Below, piece by piece: positions 18,488-27,737 of a DNA stretch of 64,000 nt (its first letter is position 1; each line of letters begins with the position of its first letter). Location: contig CBFHON010000001.1 of NCBI GenBank assembly GCA_965657505.1, forward strand, positions 186,001-250,000, in the 5' to 3' direction. Position numbers and translations under genes: made by a program. The notes below the pieces were generated by a model. The model did not search any database. It worked only from the letters and a program-made list of their open reading frames with translations, and was not told the DNA's origin. This DNA comes from TMED109 sp002171375. Lineage in GTDB: Bacteria > Pseudomonadota > Alphaproteobacteria > TMED109.

Positions 18488-19222
18488 ATGAAAGTATTAT
18501 CCCCAAGTATAATCTTAGTAGAACCTCAGCTAGGTGAAAACATAGGTTCTTCATGTCGAGCTATGTTAAATTTTGGAATATCTGACTTACGTTTAGTTAA
18601 TCCAAGAGATGGGTGGCCCAATATTAAAGCAAATGCTATGGCTGCAGGCGCTCTAGATGATAAAAATTTTAATGTAAATGTATACAAAAATATTAAAGAA
18701 GCTACATATGATATTTCGTATTTATTAGCAACAACGGCAAGAATAAGAGATATGAATAAGCCAGTTTATAATTCTAAAGAAGGTATAAATAAGCTTATTA
18801 TTTCTCAAAAAAAAGGTTTAAAATCTGCAATTATTTTTGGTGGAGAAAAGTCAGGTCTCAATAATGAGGATCTAGTTAAAGCTGATGCTTTAATAAATAT
18901 TGATAATAATAAGAATTTTAGCTCAATTAATTTATCTATGTCTGTATTATTAATTTGTTATGAATGGTTTACTAATATTACAAAACTTAACAACTTAAAT
19001 AGTATTCCAATAAAAAATGAAAATGTTATGGCTAATAAAAATGAATTAAATTATTTTATTGATAGATTAGTTTCTGTTTTAGATAATACAAATTTTTTCA
19101 ATCCTAATGAAAAAAGAAAAGTAATGATTAATAATATTGAAGCAATTTTTACGAGAAATAATTTAACTTTACAGGAATTAAATACTTTACATGGAATAAT
19201 ATCTAGTATTATAAGAAGTTAA
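18488..19222 (+). CDS. trmJ: tRNA (cytidine/uridine-2'-O-)-methyltransferase TrmJ
   Basis: 244 residues. SPOUT methyltransferase: motif 1 'EPQLGENIGSSCRAMLNFG' near the N-terminus, motif 2 'AIIFGGEKSGLNNEDL' and a motif 3-like 'SSINLSMSVLLI'. The C-terminal about 80-residue extension is characteristic of TrmJ rather than TrmL. It 2'-O-methylates position 32 of several tRNAs using SAM. It starts 15 bp after nadE and may be co-transcribed with it. Confidence 0.9.
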   Translation: MKVLSPSIILVEPQLGENIGSSCRAMLNFGISDLRLVNPRDGWPNIKANAMAAGALDDKNFNVNVYKNIKEATYDISYLLATTARIRDMNKPVYNSKEGINKLIISQKKGLKSAIIFGGEKSGLNNEDLVKADALINIDNNKNFSSINLSMSVLLICYEWFTNITKLNNLNSIPIKNENVMANKNELNYFIDRLVSVLDNTNFFNPNEKRKVMINNIEAIFTRNNLTLQELNTLHGIISSIIRS

Positions 19223-19234
19223 ATAAAGATAGGG

Positions 19235-19262
19235 TTGACAGTATATAATTCAGCTGTATAGT
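19235..19262 (+). promoter_or_regulatory. Sigma-70 promoter of rpsD
   Basis: A perfect -35 TTGACA (19235-19240) is followed after 16 bp by -10 TATAGT (19257-19262), about 50 bp before the rpsD ATG. It is one of the clearest housekeeping promoters in the window and suits a highly expressed ribosomal protein gene. It begins 12 bp after the trmJ stop. Confidence 0.8.
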
Positions 19263-19312
19263 TCCCTAGAATTATTTAAATTCATTTAGTTATATAATAG
19301 GAAGTTTTAATA

Positions 19313-19927
19313 ATGAGTAAGAGAAGCGAACCACACTATAAAATTGACAGAAGATTAGGTTGTAATTTATGGGGTAGACCAAAAAGTCCATTTAATAAAA
19401 GAGAGTATGGGCCAGGACAACACGGTCAAAGAAGAGGTAAGCTATCAGATTTTGGTATTCAACTTAGAGCTAAACAAAAACTAAAAGGTTATTACGGTAA
19501 CTTATCAGAGAAACAATTTAGAAATTATTATAAGAGTGCTGCTTCTTTAAGAGGTGATACCGGTGAACAATTAGTAGGTTTATTAGAACGAAGACTAGAT
19601 GCAGTGGTTTATAGACTAAACCTTGTTCCAACAATATTTTCAGCAAGACAATTAATTAATCATGGGCATGTAAGAGTTAACGGTAAAAGAGTTAATATTA
19701 GATCTTATATGTGCTCTGTTGGTGATGTTATCTCAATTAGAGATGCTTCAAAGGATCATCCTTTAGTAGTAGAAGCGTCTCAAGGGCAAAGTAGAGAAGT
19801 TCCTGATTATATAAGTCCAAATTTAGATAAGCTAGAAGGAACTTTTAATAGAATTCCAGTTTTAGCAGATATACCTTACCCAGTAGAAATGGAACCTAAT
19901 TTAGTTGTTGAGTACTATTCAAGGTAA
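19313..19927 (+). CDS. rpsD: 30S ribosomal protein S4
   Basis: 204 residues, normal S4 length. The N-terminal basic segment has 'YGPGQHGQRRGKLSDFG', then the S4 RNA-binding domain with 'RLDAVVYRL' and 'ARQLINHGHVRVNGKRVNI'. It binds 16S rRNA early in small-subunit assembly. It is monocistronic here, with its own consensus promoter, and faces the purine-glutaredoxin transcript. The stand-alone rpsD away from the S10/alpha operons is usual in alphaproteobacteria. Confidence 0.97.
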   Translation: MSKRSEPHYKIDRRLGCNLWGRPKSPFNKREYGPGQHGQRRGKLSDFGIQLRAKQKLKGYYGNLSEKQFRNYYKSAASLRGDTGEQLVGLLERRLDAVVYRLNLVPTIFSARQLINHGHVRVNGKRVNIRSYMCSVGDVISIRDASKDHPLVVEASQGQSREVPDYISPNLDKLEGTFNRIPVLADIPYPVEMEPNLVVEYYSR

Positions 19928-19954
19928 TTAAAAAAAATTATTTATTAAATAATT
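19927..19954 (-). terminator. Probable intrinsic terminator at the end of the purine/glutaredoxin transcript
   Basis: Inverted repeat AATTATTT (19936-19943) / AAATAATT (19947-19954) with a 3-base loop, overlapping the last codons of the glutaredoxin gene. On the minus strand the hairpin runs directly into about eight T residues. The stem is AT-only and therefore weak, but the T run and position fit. Confidence 0.4.
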
Positions 19955-20258
19955 CTTGTAGTTCACCATTTTCATACATTTCTTTAACAATATCGCAACC
20001 GCCTATAAATTCACCTTTTACATATAATTGTGGAATAGTAGGCCAGTCACTAAATGACTTAATACCATCCCTTAATGTAGGTTCCGCTAGCACGTCTACT
20101 CCTTTAAATTCAACGCCTATATGACTTAAAACTTGAGAGACCATTGAAGAGAAACCACATTGTGGAAATACAGGTGTACCTTTCATAAATAGTACTACAT
20201 CGTTAGAACTTATTTCTTTTTCAATTCTACTTTTTACGCCTTCATCTAATTCTGTCAT
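19938..20258 (-). CDS. grxD: Monothiol CGFS glutaredoxin (Grx4/GrxD family)
   Basis: 106 residues. The active site is C34-G-F-S37 in 'PQCGFSSMV', followed by 'WPTIPQLYVKGEFIGGCDI' containing the cis-Pro and the glutathione-binding GGCD. CGFS glutaredoxins bind a bridging 2Fe-2S cluster with glutathione and work with BolA proteins in iron-sulfur delivery. The gene lies 26 bp downstream of the bolA gene, so the two partner proteins are made together, the usual alphaproteobacterial arrangement. Confidence 0.95.
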   Translation of the reverse strand: MTELDEGVKSRIEKEISSNDVVLFMKGTPVFPQCGFSSMVSQVLSHIGVEFKGVDVLAEPTLRDGIKSFSDWPTIPQLYVKGEFIGGCDIVKEMYENGELQELFNK

Positions 20259-20284
20259 TTTTAATGTCTCCTTTTATTATTAAT

Positions 20285-20518
20285 TTAATCATCTGAGCTA
20301 GTTTTTAGAGCTAAAGCATGTAATTGTTGACCCATTTTACCTTTTAATGCTTTATAAACCATTTGATGTTGTTGAATTTTCGACTTTCCGTTAAATAGAG
20401 AGGATTTTACATGAGCAGAGTAATGATCTCCATCTCCCCTAAGATCTTCTATGACAACCGTAGAGTCAGGAATAGCTTCCTTAATCATAGTTTCTATTTC
20501 ATTTGCAGTCATAGACAT
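20285..20518 (-). CDS. bolA: BolA/IbaG family protein
   Basis: 77 residues, single BolA domain. It shows 'DGDHYSAHV' and the helix-turn 'QQHQMVYKALKG', and ends with the conserved histidine in 'QLHALALKT'. The small size and 'GDGDHY' favour the IbaG/BolA2 type. It forms a 2Fe-2S heterodimer with CGFS glutaredoxin, encoded next to it. It starts 9 bp after purL. A start two residues in (third Met) is possible. Confidence 0.93.
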   Translation of the reverse strand: MSMTANEIETMIKEAIPDSTVVIEDLRGDGDHYSAHVKSSLFNGKSKIQQHQMVYKALKGKMGQQLHALALKTSSDD

Positions 20519-20527
20519 ATAATTTCC

Positions 20528-22708
20528 TTATTGTTTATTAGAAAAATAATTACGAAACCAATTATTTCTTAAATTAGCTAATTTTTCAATAGAAATTTTA
20601 CTATTATTATTAACGGAAAAATATTCACCATTAATCTTTCCTAATATAGAAGCATTAATTCCAATATCACTCGCTTTTTTTATAATTTCTTCACTTTTAC
20701 TAGAAATAATAATATATCTTCCTTGATCCTCTCCAAATAACCATGAATTAATGTTAATATCTTTAGGAGATATAATTTCGCATCCAATATTGCTCATAAT
20801 ACAGATCTCTGCTAAAGCAATACCAATTCCTCCATCAGATACATCTTTGCATGCATCAATTAAATTTAAGTCTGCAAGGTTTAAAATAAATTTACCATGT
20901 TTTAATTCTTCATCTAAGTCTATATTTGGCGGACAACCATCTTCTATATTCTCTATTTCCCTAGCATATATAGAACATTCTAAATGCCCCTTAGTTTTAC
21001 CTATAATAATTATATCCTGATTATTTATATTCTTTATAATATTAAATAATTGATAATCAGTATTTTTTATTATTCCTACAGCACCAATTTGTGGAGTGGG
21101 TGGTATACTTTTTCCTTCAGTTTCATTATATAAACTAACATTTCCAGCAACAACGGGCATAGAGAGTTTAGTACATGCATCAGAAATACCCCTTATAGCA
21201 TCAACAATTTGCCCCATAACTTCTTTTTTTTCTGGATTTCCAAAATTTAGACAATCAGTAATTGCTAAAGGAACTGCACCTACCGAACATAGATTTCTAT
21301 AAGATTCGCATACAGCCTGCATACCCCCAGTATGAGCATTAGAATCACAATATCTAGGAGTACAATCAGTTGTAATAGCTAGAGCTTGTTTATCAATAGG
21401 ATGGATCTTTACTACTCCAGATTCAGAGCCAGGCATACCAATTGTATCTCCCATAACCATGTGATCATATTGTTGCCATATCCATTCTCTAGAACATAAA
21501 TCATGATTTTCTATTAATGTTAATAGAGCGTCCTCCCAATTATTACTTACTGGTATCTCTATTGATTTACTATTAACATTTATTTTATATGGTCTATCGT
21601 ATATTAAGCCATTTGCTAGTGGTTCAAGAGGAATGTCCGCAACAGTCTCAGTATTGTGTTTTAAGACTATATGTTGGGTCGAAGTAACTTTACCAATTAT
21701 ACTAAAGTCTAATTCCCATTTTTTAAATATTTCTTCAGCTTTTTCTTCAGATCCAGGTTTCAGGACCATTAACATTCTTTCTTGGCTTTCAGAGAGCATT
21801 ATCTCAAATGGGGTCATTTTAGTTTCTCTTACAGGCACTTTATCTAAATCAATTTCTATTCCATTATTATCTTTAGCGGCCATTTCTACAGATGAAGAAG
21901 TTAATCCTGCTGCACCCATATCTTGTATACCTATGATACAATCTGTTTCCATTAATTCTAAACAGGCTTCTAATAGTAATTTTTCAGTAAATGGATCTCC
22001 AACTTGAACTGTTGGTCTTTTACTTTCTGAATCTGCGTCAAATGATGCTGATGCCATGGACGCACCATGAATTCCGTCTCTACCTGTTTTTGCTCCTACA
22101 TATACAACAGGACTTCCTGGTTTTCCTGCTTTTGCGTAAAATATTTTATCTTTTTTTACAATTCCTACTGTCATAGCATTTACTAAAATATTTCCATTAT
22201 AACCTTTATCAAATGTGCATTCTCCACCAATAGTTGGTACTCCCATACAATTACCATATCCGCCTATACCTGAAACAACGCCAGATAATAAATGTTTTGT
22301 TTTAACATGTTTAGGACTTCCAAACCTTAAGCAATTAAGATTAGCAATAGGTCTTGCACCCATAGTAAAAATATCTCTCATAATACCGCCTACGCCTGTA
22401 GCTGCTCCCTGATAAGGTTCAATAAATGATGGGTGATTATGACTTTCCATTTTAAATACTGCAGCTAAATTATTACCGATATCAATGATTCCAGCATTCT
22501 CTCCTGGACCCTGAATTACCCATGGCGCTTCTGTAGGAAGAGTTTTGAGCCATTTTCTTGATGATTTATAAGAACAATGCTCACTCCACATGGCGGAAAA
22601 TATTCCTAATTCAGTTATATTAGGAGTTCTTTTCATATATTTTATAGTTTCTTGATATTCATCCTCATTAAGTCCTAATTCAATAGCTTGATCAAGCGTA
22701 GTCATCAT
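20528..22708 (-). CDS. purL: Phosphoribosylformylglycinamidine synthase, small-PurL (subunit II)
   Basis: 726 residues, the short PurL that works with separate PurS and PurQ. Visible are 'MWSEHCSYKSS' with the family histidine, 'GPGENAGIIDIG' for nucleotide binding, 'MESHNHPSFIEP', 'GVGGIMRDIFTMGARP', and in the second half 'VSDGGIGIALAE'. It uses ATP and ammonia from PurQ to convert FGAR to FGAM. PurQ and PurS lie immediately upstream with gaps of 3 and 13 bp, so all three subunits are made together. Confidence 0.97.
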   Translation of the reverse strand: MMTTLDQAIELGLNEDEYQETIKYMKRTPNITELGIFSAMWSEHCSYKSSRKWLKTLPTEAPWVIQGPGENAGIIDIGNNLAAVFKMESHNHPSFIEPYQGAATGVGGIMRDIFTMGARPIANLNCLRFGSPKHVKTKHLLSGVVSGIGGYGNCMGVPTIGGECTFDKGYNGNILVNAMTVGIVKKDKIFYAKAGKPGSPVVYVGAKTGRDGIHGASMASASFDADSESKRPTVQVGDPFTEKLLLEACLELMETDCIIGIQDMGAAGLTSSSVEMAAKDNNGIEIDLDKVPVRETKMTPFEIMLSESQERMLMVLKPGSEEKAEEIFKKWELDFSIIGKVTSTQHIVLKHNTETVADIPLEPLANGLIYDRPYKINVNSKSIEIPVSNNWEDALLTLIENHDLCSREWIWQQYDHMVMGDTIGMPGSESGVVKIHPIDKQALAITTDCTPRYCDSNAHTGGMQAVCESYRNLCSVGAVPLAITDCLNFGNPEKKEVMGQIVDAIRGISDACTKLSMPVVAGNVSLYNETEGKSIPPTPQIGAVGIIKNTDYQLFNIIKNINNQDIIIIGKTKGHLECSIYAREIENIEDGCPPNIDLDEELKHGKFILNLADLNLIDACKDVSDGGIGIALAEICIMSNIGCEIISPKDININSWLFGEDQGRYIIISSKSEEIIKKASDIGINASILGKINGEYFSVNNNSKISIEKLANLRNNWFRNYFSNKQ

Positions 22709-22711
22709 AAA

Positions 22712-23398
22712 TTATCCTAGTTTCTCAAAAAATGTTTTAAAAAAATTAATACCATCTTCTCCACCTAAGCTTACATCTATTGCTCTTTCTGGATGAGGCA
22801 TCATACCCAAAACATTACCTTTATCGTTAAAAATTCCTGCTATATTATTAATAGATCCATTAATATTATTTTCTTCACTAATAGTGCCAATATCTGAACA
22901 GTATTGATATGCTATTCTATTATCTTTGTTTAATTTTTCTATTACATCTTTATTTGCATAATAATTGCCGTCATGGTGTGCTACTGGCATTGATATAACT
23001 TTATTGATATAATTTTTTTTAATCCAATTATTTTCATATTTAGATATCAAAAAAGTATATTTACAAATAAAGTTCATATTTTTATTTCTCATTAGAATTC
23101 CAGGTAAAAGTTCACATTCTGTGAGTATTTGAAATCCATTACATATACCTAATACAGGAGTACCATTTATTGCTTTTTTAATTACTTCTTTCATAATTGG
23201 AGCTCTAGAAGCTATTGATCCAGATCTTAGATAATCACCATGGGAAAATCCACCGGGTAAAATAATTAAATTTGGGTTATCAAGCGTTGTTTCTTTATGC
23301 CAAATCATTTTAGAGTTTTGACCAGTAGTTTTTTTTATTGCTACATGTATATCTCTGTCACAATTTGACCCTGGAAATACAATTATATTTGGTTTCAT
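22712..23398 (-). CDS. purQ: Phosphoribosylformylglycinamidine synthase glutaminase subunit
   Basis: 228 residues, class I glutamine amidotransferase. It starts with 'VFPGSNCDRD' and has 'LPGGFSHGDYLRSG', the nucleophile Cys86 in 'LGICNGFQIL', 'MPVAHHDGNY', and H202/E204 in 'MMPHPERA'. It supplies ammonia to PurL. It sits between purS and purL in the expected order. Confidence 0.97.
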   Translation of the reverse strand: MKPNIIVFPGSNCDRDIHVAIKKTTGQNSKMIWHKETTLDNPNLIILPGGFSHGDYLRSGSIASRAPIMKEVIKKAINGTPVLGICNGFQILTECELLPGILMRNKNMNFICKYTFLISKYENNWIKKNYINKVISMPVAHHDGNYYANKDVIEKLNKDNRIAYQYCSDIGTISEENNINGSINNIAGIFNDKGNVLGMMPHPERAIDVSLGGEDGINFFKTFFEKLG

Positions 23399-23411
23399 AA
23401 ATTATATCTTC

Positions 23412-23660
23412 TTAATTATCTTGTATAACTTTTACTGAATAATCTTCTATTACCATATTAGCTAGTAGGACCTTACATATTTCAATAGTTAATTTTTCTG
23501 CTTCTTCTTTACTATCTGTATCAAGATCTATATCAAAAAGTTTTCCTTGTCGTATCCTATTAATACCAGAAAATCCTAAATTATTTAATGCAGCTTCTAC
23601 AGCTTTACCTTGCGGATCGAGAACTCCTTCTTTTAATGTAGTATGTACTTGAACTTTCAT
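23412..23660 (-). CDS. purS: Phosphoribosylformylglycinamidine synthase subunit PurS
   Basis: 82 residues. It has the PurS features 'TLKEGVLDPQGKAVEAAL' (8-25), 'IRQGKLFDIDLD' and a C-terminal helix-strand 'LLANMVIEDYSV'. As a dimer it bridges PurQ and PurL in the FGAM synthase complex. It lies between purC and purQ, which makes the assignment secure. Confidence 0.96.
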   Translation of the reverse strand: MKVQVHTTLKEGVLDPQGKAVEAALNNLGFSGINRIRQGKLFDIDLDTDSKEEAEKLTIEICKVLLANMVIEDYSVKVIQDN

Positions 23661-23673
23661 GTTAATCCTCTAG

Positions 23674-24405
23674 TTAATTTTCTAAAATACCAAGTCTATG
23701 AGCAACTTCTTGGTATGCCTCTTTCATATCACCTAAATCTTCTCTAAATCTATCTTTATCTAATTTTTTATTTGTATTATTATCCCAAAGTCTAAAATTA
23801 TCTGGACTTAATTCATCTGCCAAAATAATTTCTAAGTTATCACCTTTATAGATTCTTCCAAACTCTAATTTAAAATCAACTAACTTAATAGAAATACTTG
23901 AAAATACTCCCAATAAAAAATCATTAATTCTTAAAGCCATATTAAAAATATCTTCTAATTCATTAGAATTTGCCCAATCAAATGCTGCAATATGTTCTTC
24001 TGAAATTAAAGGATCATTTAATTCATCAGATTTATAATAATATTCAACTATAGGTCTTGGAAGAGGTTCTCCTTCTTTTAGGGCAAACCTTTTAACAATT
24101 GATCCTGCAGCAATATTTCTTACTACTACTTCAATTGGAATTATTTCTACTTTATGAACTAACTGTTCTCTCATATTAATACGTTTAATAAAATGTGTAG
24201 GAATACCTATATCTTTTACTTTATCCATTAAAAAGGATGAAATTCTATTATTTAAAACGCCTTTACCATTAATAACTGCAAATTTTTTATTATTAAAAGC
24301 GGTAGCATCATCTTTGAAATACTGAATTATAGTATTTGGTTGTGTACCTTGATAAAGAATTTTAGCTTTACCTTCATATATTTTTTTTCTTTTATCTTTT
24401 GTCAT
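23674..24405 (-). CDS. purC: SAICAR synthetase
   Basis: 243 residues. Characteristic features are 'IYEGKAKILY' at the N-terminus, 'FKDDATAFN', 'VEVVVRNIAAGSIVKR', 'LVDFKLEFG' and 'LADELSPDNFRLWD'. It joins aspartate to CAIR in purine synthesis. It starts the purC-purS-purQ-purL block, separated from the NRDE gene upstream by 57 bp, so an internal promoter there is possible. Confidence 0.97.
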   Translation of the reverse strand: MTKDKRKKIYEGKAKILYQGTQPNTIIQYFKDDATAFNNKKFAVINGKGVLNNRISSFLMDKVKDIGIPTHFIKRINMREQLVHKVEIIPIEVVVRNIAAGSIVKRFALKEGEPLPRPIVEYYYKSDELNDPLISEEHIAAFDWANSNELEDIFNMALRINDFLLGVFSSISIKLVDFKLEFGRIYKGDNLEIILADELSPDNFRLWDNNTNKKLDKDRFREDLGDMKEAYQEVAHRLGILEN

Positions 24406-24462
24406 TTTAGCCTTTAGTATTTTTTAGTATTTATTACTTATTAATACTAGATCAATGTATCA

Positions 24463-25224
24463 CTAACAAGTATTGATAGAATAAAAATTATTTTTATCAG
24501 GAGAAGTATTATTAAATAAAAATATTGAATCTTGTTTTCTATTTTTACTTTTATCAGATGGTAATGCGACTAAAGCTGAGGATATAGTCCCATAATTTTT
24601 TTTATATTTACTATTAATATTCATAGCAGCTAGAGGAACATTATCAGGATGGTTTGTTCTAGCCAAAAACTTTATCCATTCGTCCCATTGGGTTTTATCT
24701 GGACTTGGATGTTTTAGAATTTTAAATTTATCTTTATTATATTTATATCGATCAGAAAAATCACTATTTAGATCGTGACTATCTAGAAAATATTTTCCTT
24801 TAGAAATAGGATTTATTCTAATTTTATCTTTACTAGTACTTTTTATCCAATAAGCACTTTTATTATTTGCTATAAATAAATTAAATGCTTTCCATTGAGA
24901 ATTATCTATAGATTTTATATAATTAAGAGCTTCTTCAATAGTTTTATTTTTTAAAATTTCTATAACTATATCTCCTCTACTTAACTTACTATTACTTGGC
25001 CCTAAACTATTGGTTCTATTAAGTATTGTTGAAACCAATCCATATTTATTTATTCCTAGCCAACTACCTCCTGCTGTTAAATCTTTACCTGCAATTATAT
25101 TAGGGAAATTAGGCCAATGCTTACCAGGAGATAACCAAGGTCTATTTATCATCTCATCTCTATTACCTGCTATAATTAAGGGCCATTTTTCATCAGGTCT
25201 AAAGAGTATTAAAAGAGTGCACAT
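24463..25224 (-). CDS. NRDE (TANGO2-like) family protein
   Basis: 253 residues. It begins M-C2-T-L, so removal of Met would expose Cys2, as expected for Ntn-hydrolase-like TANGO2/NRDE proteins. The family motif 'AGNRDEM' follows at about 19-25, then 'WPNFPNIIAGKDLTAGGSW' and 'GLVSTILN'. TANGO2 homologues have been linked to heme trafficking or metabolite repair, but no enzymatic function is settled. It lies between purB and purC in the same direction, 14 bp downstream of purB. Confidence 0.85.
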   Translation of the reverse strand: MCTLLILFRPDEKWPLIIAGNRDEMINRPWLSPGKHWPNFPNIIAGKDLTAGGSWLGINKYGLVSTILNRTNSLGPSNSKLSRGDIVIEILKNKTIEEALNYIKSIDNSQWKAFNLFIANNKSAYWIKSTSKDKIRINPISKGKYFLDSHDLNSDFSDRYKYNKDKFKILKHPSPDKTQWDEWIKFLARTNHPDNVPLAAMNINSKYKKNYGTISSALVALPSDKSKNRKQDSIFLFNNTSPDKNNFYSINTC

Positions 25225-25238
25225 TTATTTTTTTAGCT

Positions 25239-26537
25239 TTATTTAGTATTAAAAACTTTATTAAAAATATAAGGTACATTTTTTATATGTATTTTTATAT
25301 CAAAAAGACCTTCTATCTCTTTTATATTTAAATATTTTTTTACATTTTTATCATTTATTAAAAGTTCTTTAAAATCTGATTTATTATGCCATACATCCAT
25401 AGCGCATTGCTGCACGACTTTATATGCTTTTTCTCTGCTCATGCCTGCTTGTGTAAGTGCGAGCATTACTCCTTGACTAAAATGTAATCCTCCTAGCTGA
25501 TTTAAGTTTTTCTGCATATTATCTGGATATAAAACGAGATTTTCAATTACGGATGCTAACCGATTAATAGCAAAATCTAATGTTACTGTAGCATCAGGGG
25601 CAATTACTCTTTCTACGGAAGAATGAGAGATATCTCTTTCATGCCATAAAGCAACATTTTCTTGAGCTGGTATTACTGCAGATCTAACCAGTCTTGCTAA
25701 ACCTGTAATATTTTCAGTTAGTACTGGGTTTCTTTTGTGTGGCATAGCAGAACTACCTTTTTGCCCCTCAGTGAATTTTTCTTCGGCTTCTCTAACTTCT
25801 GTTCTTTGTAAATGACGTATTTCTATAGAGACTCTTTCTAAACAGCTTGCTATTACACCTAAAACTGAAAAATACATAGCATGTCTATCCCGAGGAGATA
25901 TTTGAGTAGAAATTGTTTCTGGTTGCAATTTCATCTTCTTTGCAACATATCTTTCAACTCTTGGATCAATATTGGCAAATGTTCCAACTGCTCCAGAAAT
26001 TTTACATGTAGAAATTTCTTTGCAAGCAAAAGCTAGTCTTTCTTTACATCTATTAAATTCGGCATATGCAGATGCAAACTTAAGTCCCATAGTTGTTGGT
26101 TCTGCATGAATTCCATGGCTTCTACCTATACACACCATATTCTTACTTGATAAAGCTCTTTTTTTAAGAGCCTTTAATAATCGTGATAGACCTTTATCGA
26201 GAACTTTACTTGCTCTCATTAGTTGGACATTAAGGCAAGTATCTAAAACATCAGAAGAGGTCATACCTTGATGAATAAACCTAGCTTTTGGTCCTACATG
26301 TTCTGCTACATTTGTAAGAAATGCTATTACATCATGTTTTACTTCTTTTTCAATTGCATCTATTTTGTCTATTTCAAATTTACCTTTTTTATCGATTTGC
26401 TTTGCTACACCTTTGGGGATGACTCCTAACTGTTCTTGAGATTCACATGCATATTTTTCTATATCTAACCATATTTGAAATCTTGATGTTGTATCCCAAA
26501 TTTCTGTCATTTCAATTCTACTATATCTAGGTATCAT
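25239..26537 (-). CDS. purB: Adenylosuccinate lyase
   Basis: 432 residues, fumarase/aspartase superfamily. The signature loop 'GSSAMPHKRNP' is intact and preceded by 'EKFTEGQK'. 'RSHGIHAEPTTMG' carries the family histidine, and 'HQGMTSSDVLDT' is the substrate-binding segment. It cleaves SAICAR to AICAR and adenylosuccinate to AMP. It is the first gene of the minus-strand purine run and diverges from mtnA across a 126-bp region. Confidence 0.97.
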   Translation of the reverse strand: MIPRYSRIEMTEIWDTTSRFQIWLDIEKYACESQEQLGVIPKGVAKQIDKKGKFEIDKIDAIEKEVKHDVIAFLTNVAEHVGPKARFIHQGMTSSDVLDTCLNVQLMRASKVLDKGLSRLLKALKKRALSSKNMVCIGRSHGIHAEPTTMGLKFASAYAEFNRCKERLAFACKEISTCKISGAVGTFANIDPRVERYVAKKMKLQPETISTQISPRDRHAMYFSVLGVIASCLERVSIEIRHLQRTEVREAEEKFTEGQKGSSAMPHKRNPVLTENITGLARLVRSAVIPAQENVALWHERDISHSSVERVIAPDATVTLDFAINRLASVIENLVLYPDNMQKNLNQLGGLHFSQGVMLALTQAGMSREKAYKVVQQCAMDVWHNKSDFKELLINDKNVKKYLNIKEIEGLFDIKIHIKNVPYIFNKVFNTK

Positions 26538-26663
26538 ATTTAAAAACCTTATGATTTATTAATGTTTATTAGATTTATTTATATTTATATATAATGATAT
26601 TAATACGTACAAATATATAATAATATTTGTATTATATTATTTATATATATTTAGGGTTTATTT
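26538..26663. promoter_or_regulatory. Divergent purB/mtnA intergenic region with inverted repeat
   Basis: 126 bp of nearly pure A+T. It contains a 9-bp inverted repeat, TACAAATAT (26608-26616) / ATATTTGTA (26623-26631), with a 6-base spacer, about 35 bp before the mtnA ATG and 70 bp from purB. It could be an operator for either side or a chance symmetry in AT-rich DNA. No riboswitch-like structure was recognised. Confidence 0.35.
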
Positions 26664-27737
26664 ATGCTTATTGATGGAATATCAAGAAAATCTATAGAGT
26701 CTAACGATAATTATGAAGTTAAAATTATTGATCAGACAATTTTACCACATAAGTTAGAATATATAGATCTTAAAAATTTTAGTGATTGTTGCAAAGCTAT
26801 TAAAGATATGTGGGTGAGAGGAGCACCTTTAATAGGAGTAACTGCCTCTTATGGCATGTTTTTTGCGCTAAAAGAAAATTCAAGCAAAAAAAATATAGAA
26901 TATAGTTTTAAAAAATTATTAGCAACAAGACCTACAGCAGTTGATCTAAAATGGGCTTTAGAAAATATTACAGATGTTATTTTACAGATTAATGAAAATG
27001 ATAGAGCTGATCATGTGTGGAGTATAGCTAGAAAACTTGAAGCAGATTCTATTGAGCAATGTTCTAAGATAGGTGATTATGGTTTAGAAGTTATAAAGTC
27101 TAGAATTAAAAATAATAAAACTTTTAATATTCTCACACATTGTAATGCTGGATGGTTAGCATGTGTTGATTGGGGTACAGCTTTAGCACCTATATATAAA
27201 GCATATAATAGCGGATTAGATATACATGTATGGGTTGATGAAACTAGACCTCGTTCTCAAGGTGCCGCTTTAACAGCATGGGAGCTTAGCAAACATGGAG
27301 TTCCTAATACTTTAATAGTTGATAATGCTGGTGGTCACTTAATGCAGAGAGGAGAAGTTGATATATGTATAGTAGGATCTGATAGAACTGCAGCCAATGG
27401 AGATGTATGTAACAAAATAGGTACCTATATGAAGGCTCTATGTGCATTTGATAATGATATTCCTTTTTATGTGGCTATACCAGAATCAACAATAGATTTT
27501 AAATTAAAATCAGGAGTTAATAATATAAAAATTGAAGAGAGATCTCATAATGAGGTTACATATGTAAAAGGAATTAATGAAGAAGGTAAAATTAGTAAAG
27601 TTAAAATTACGCCTGATTTTGTAAAAAGCCATAACCCTGGTTTTGATGTCACTCCAGCAAGATTAGTTACCAAGTTAATTACTGACAGGGGTATATGTGA
27701 CCCGTCTAATATTAGTATAAGAGAATTATTTAAATGA
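26664..27737 (+). CDS. mtnA: S-methyl-5-thioribose-1-phosphate isomerase
   Basis: 357 residues, eIF2B-like fold. Catalytic Cys160 ('ILTHCNAGWLA') and Asp240 ('VGSDRTAANGD') fall at the same positions as in B. subtilis MtnA. 'WVRGAPLIGVTASYG' and 'VDETRPRSQGAALTAWEL' are further family motifs. It isomerises 5-methylthioribose-1-phosphate to the ribulose form; related enzymes also accept 5-deoxyribose-1-phosphate. The stop overlaps the next start by 4 bp, so the aldolase is translationally coupled, suggesting consecutive steps. Confidence 0.96.
   Translation: MLIDGISRKSIESNDNYEVKIIDQTILPHKLEYIDLKNFSDCCKAIKDMWVRGAPLIGVTASYGMFFALKENSSKKNIEYSFKKLLATRPTAVDLKWALENITDVILQINENDRADHVWSIARKLEADSIEQCSKIGDYGLEVIKSRIKNNKTFNILTHCNAGWLACVDWGTALAPIYKAYNSGLDIHVWVDETRPRSQGAALTAWELSKHGVPNTLIVDNAGGHLMQRGEVDICIVGSDRTAANGDVCNKIGTYMKALCAFDNDIPFYVAIPESTIDFKLKSGVNNIKIEERSHNEVTYVKGINEEGKISKVKITPDFVKSHNPGFDVTPARLVTKLITDRGICDPSNISIRELFK

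Noticed and set aside
20751..22412. Several antisense frames within purL
   Set aside because: purL is full-length and conserved throughout; none of the antisense products resembles a known protein.
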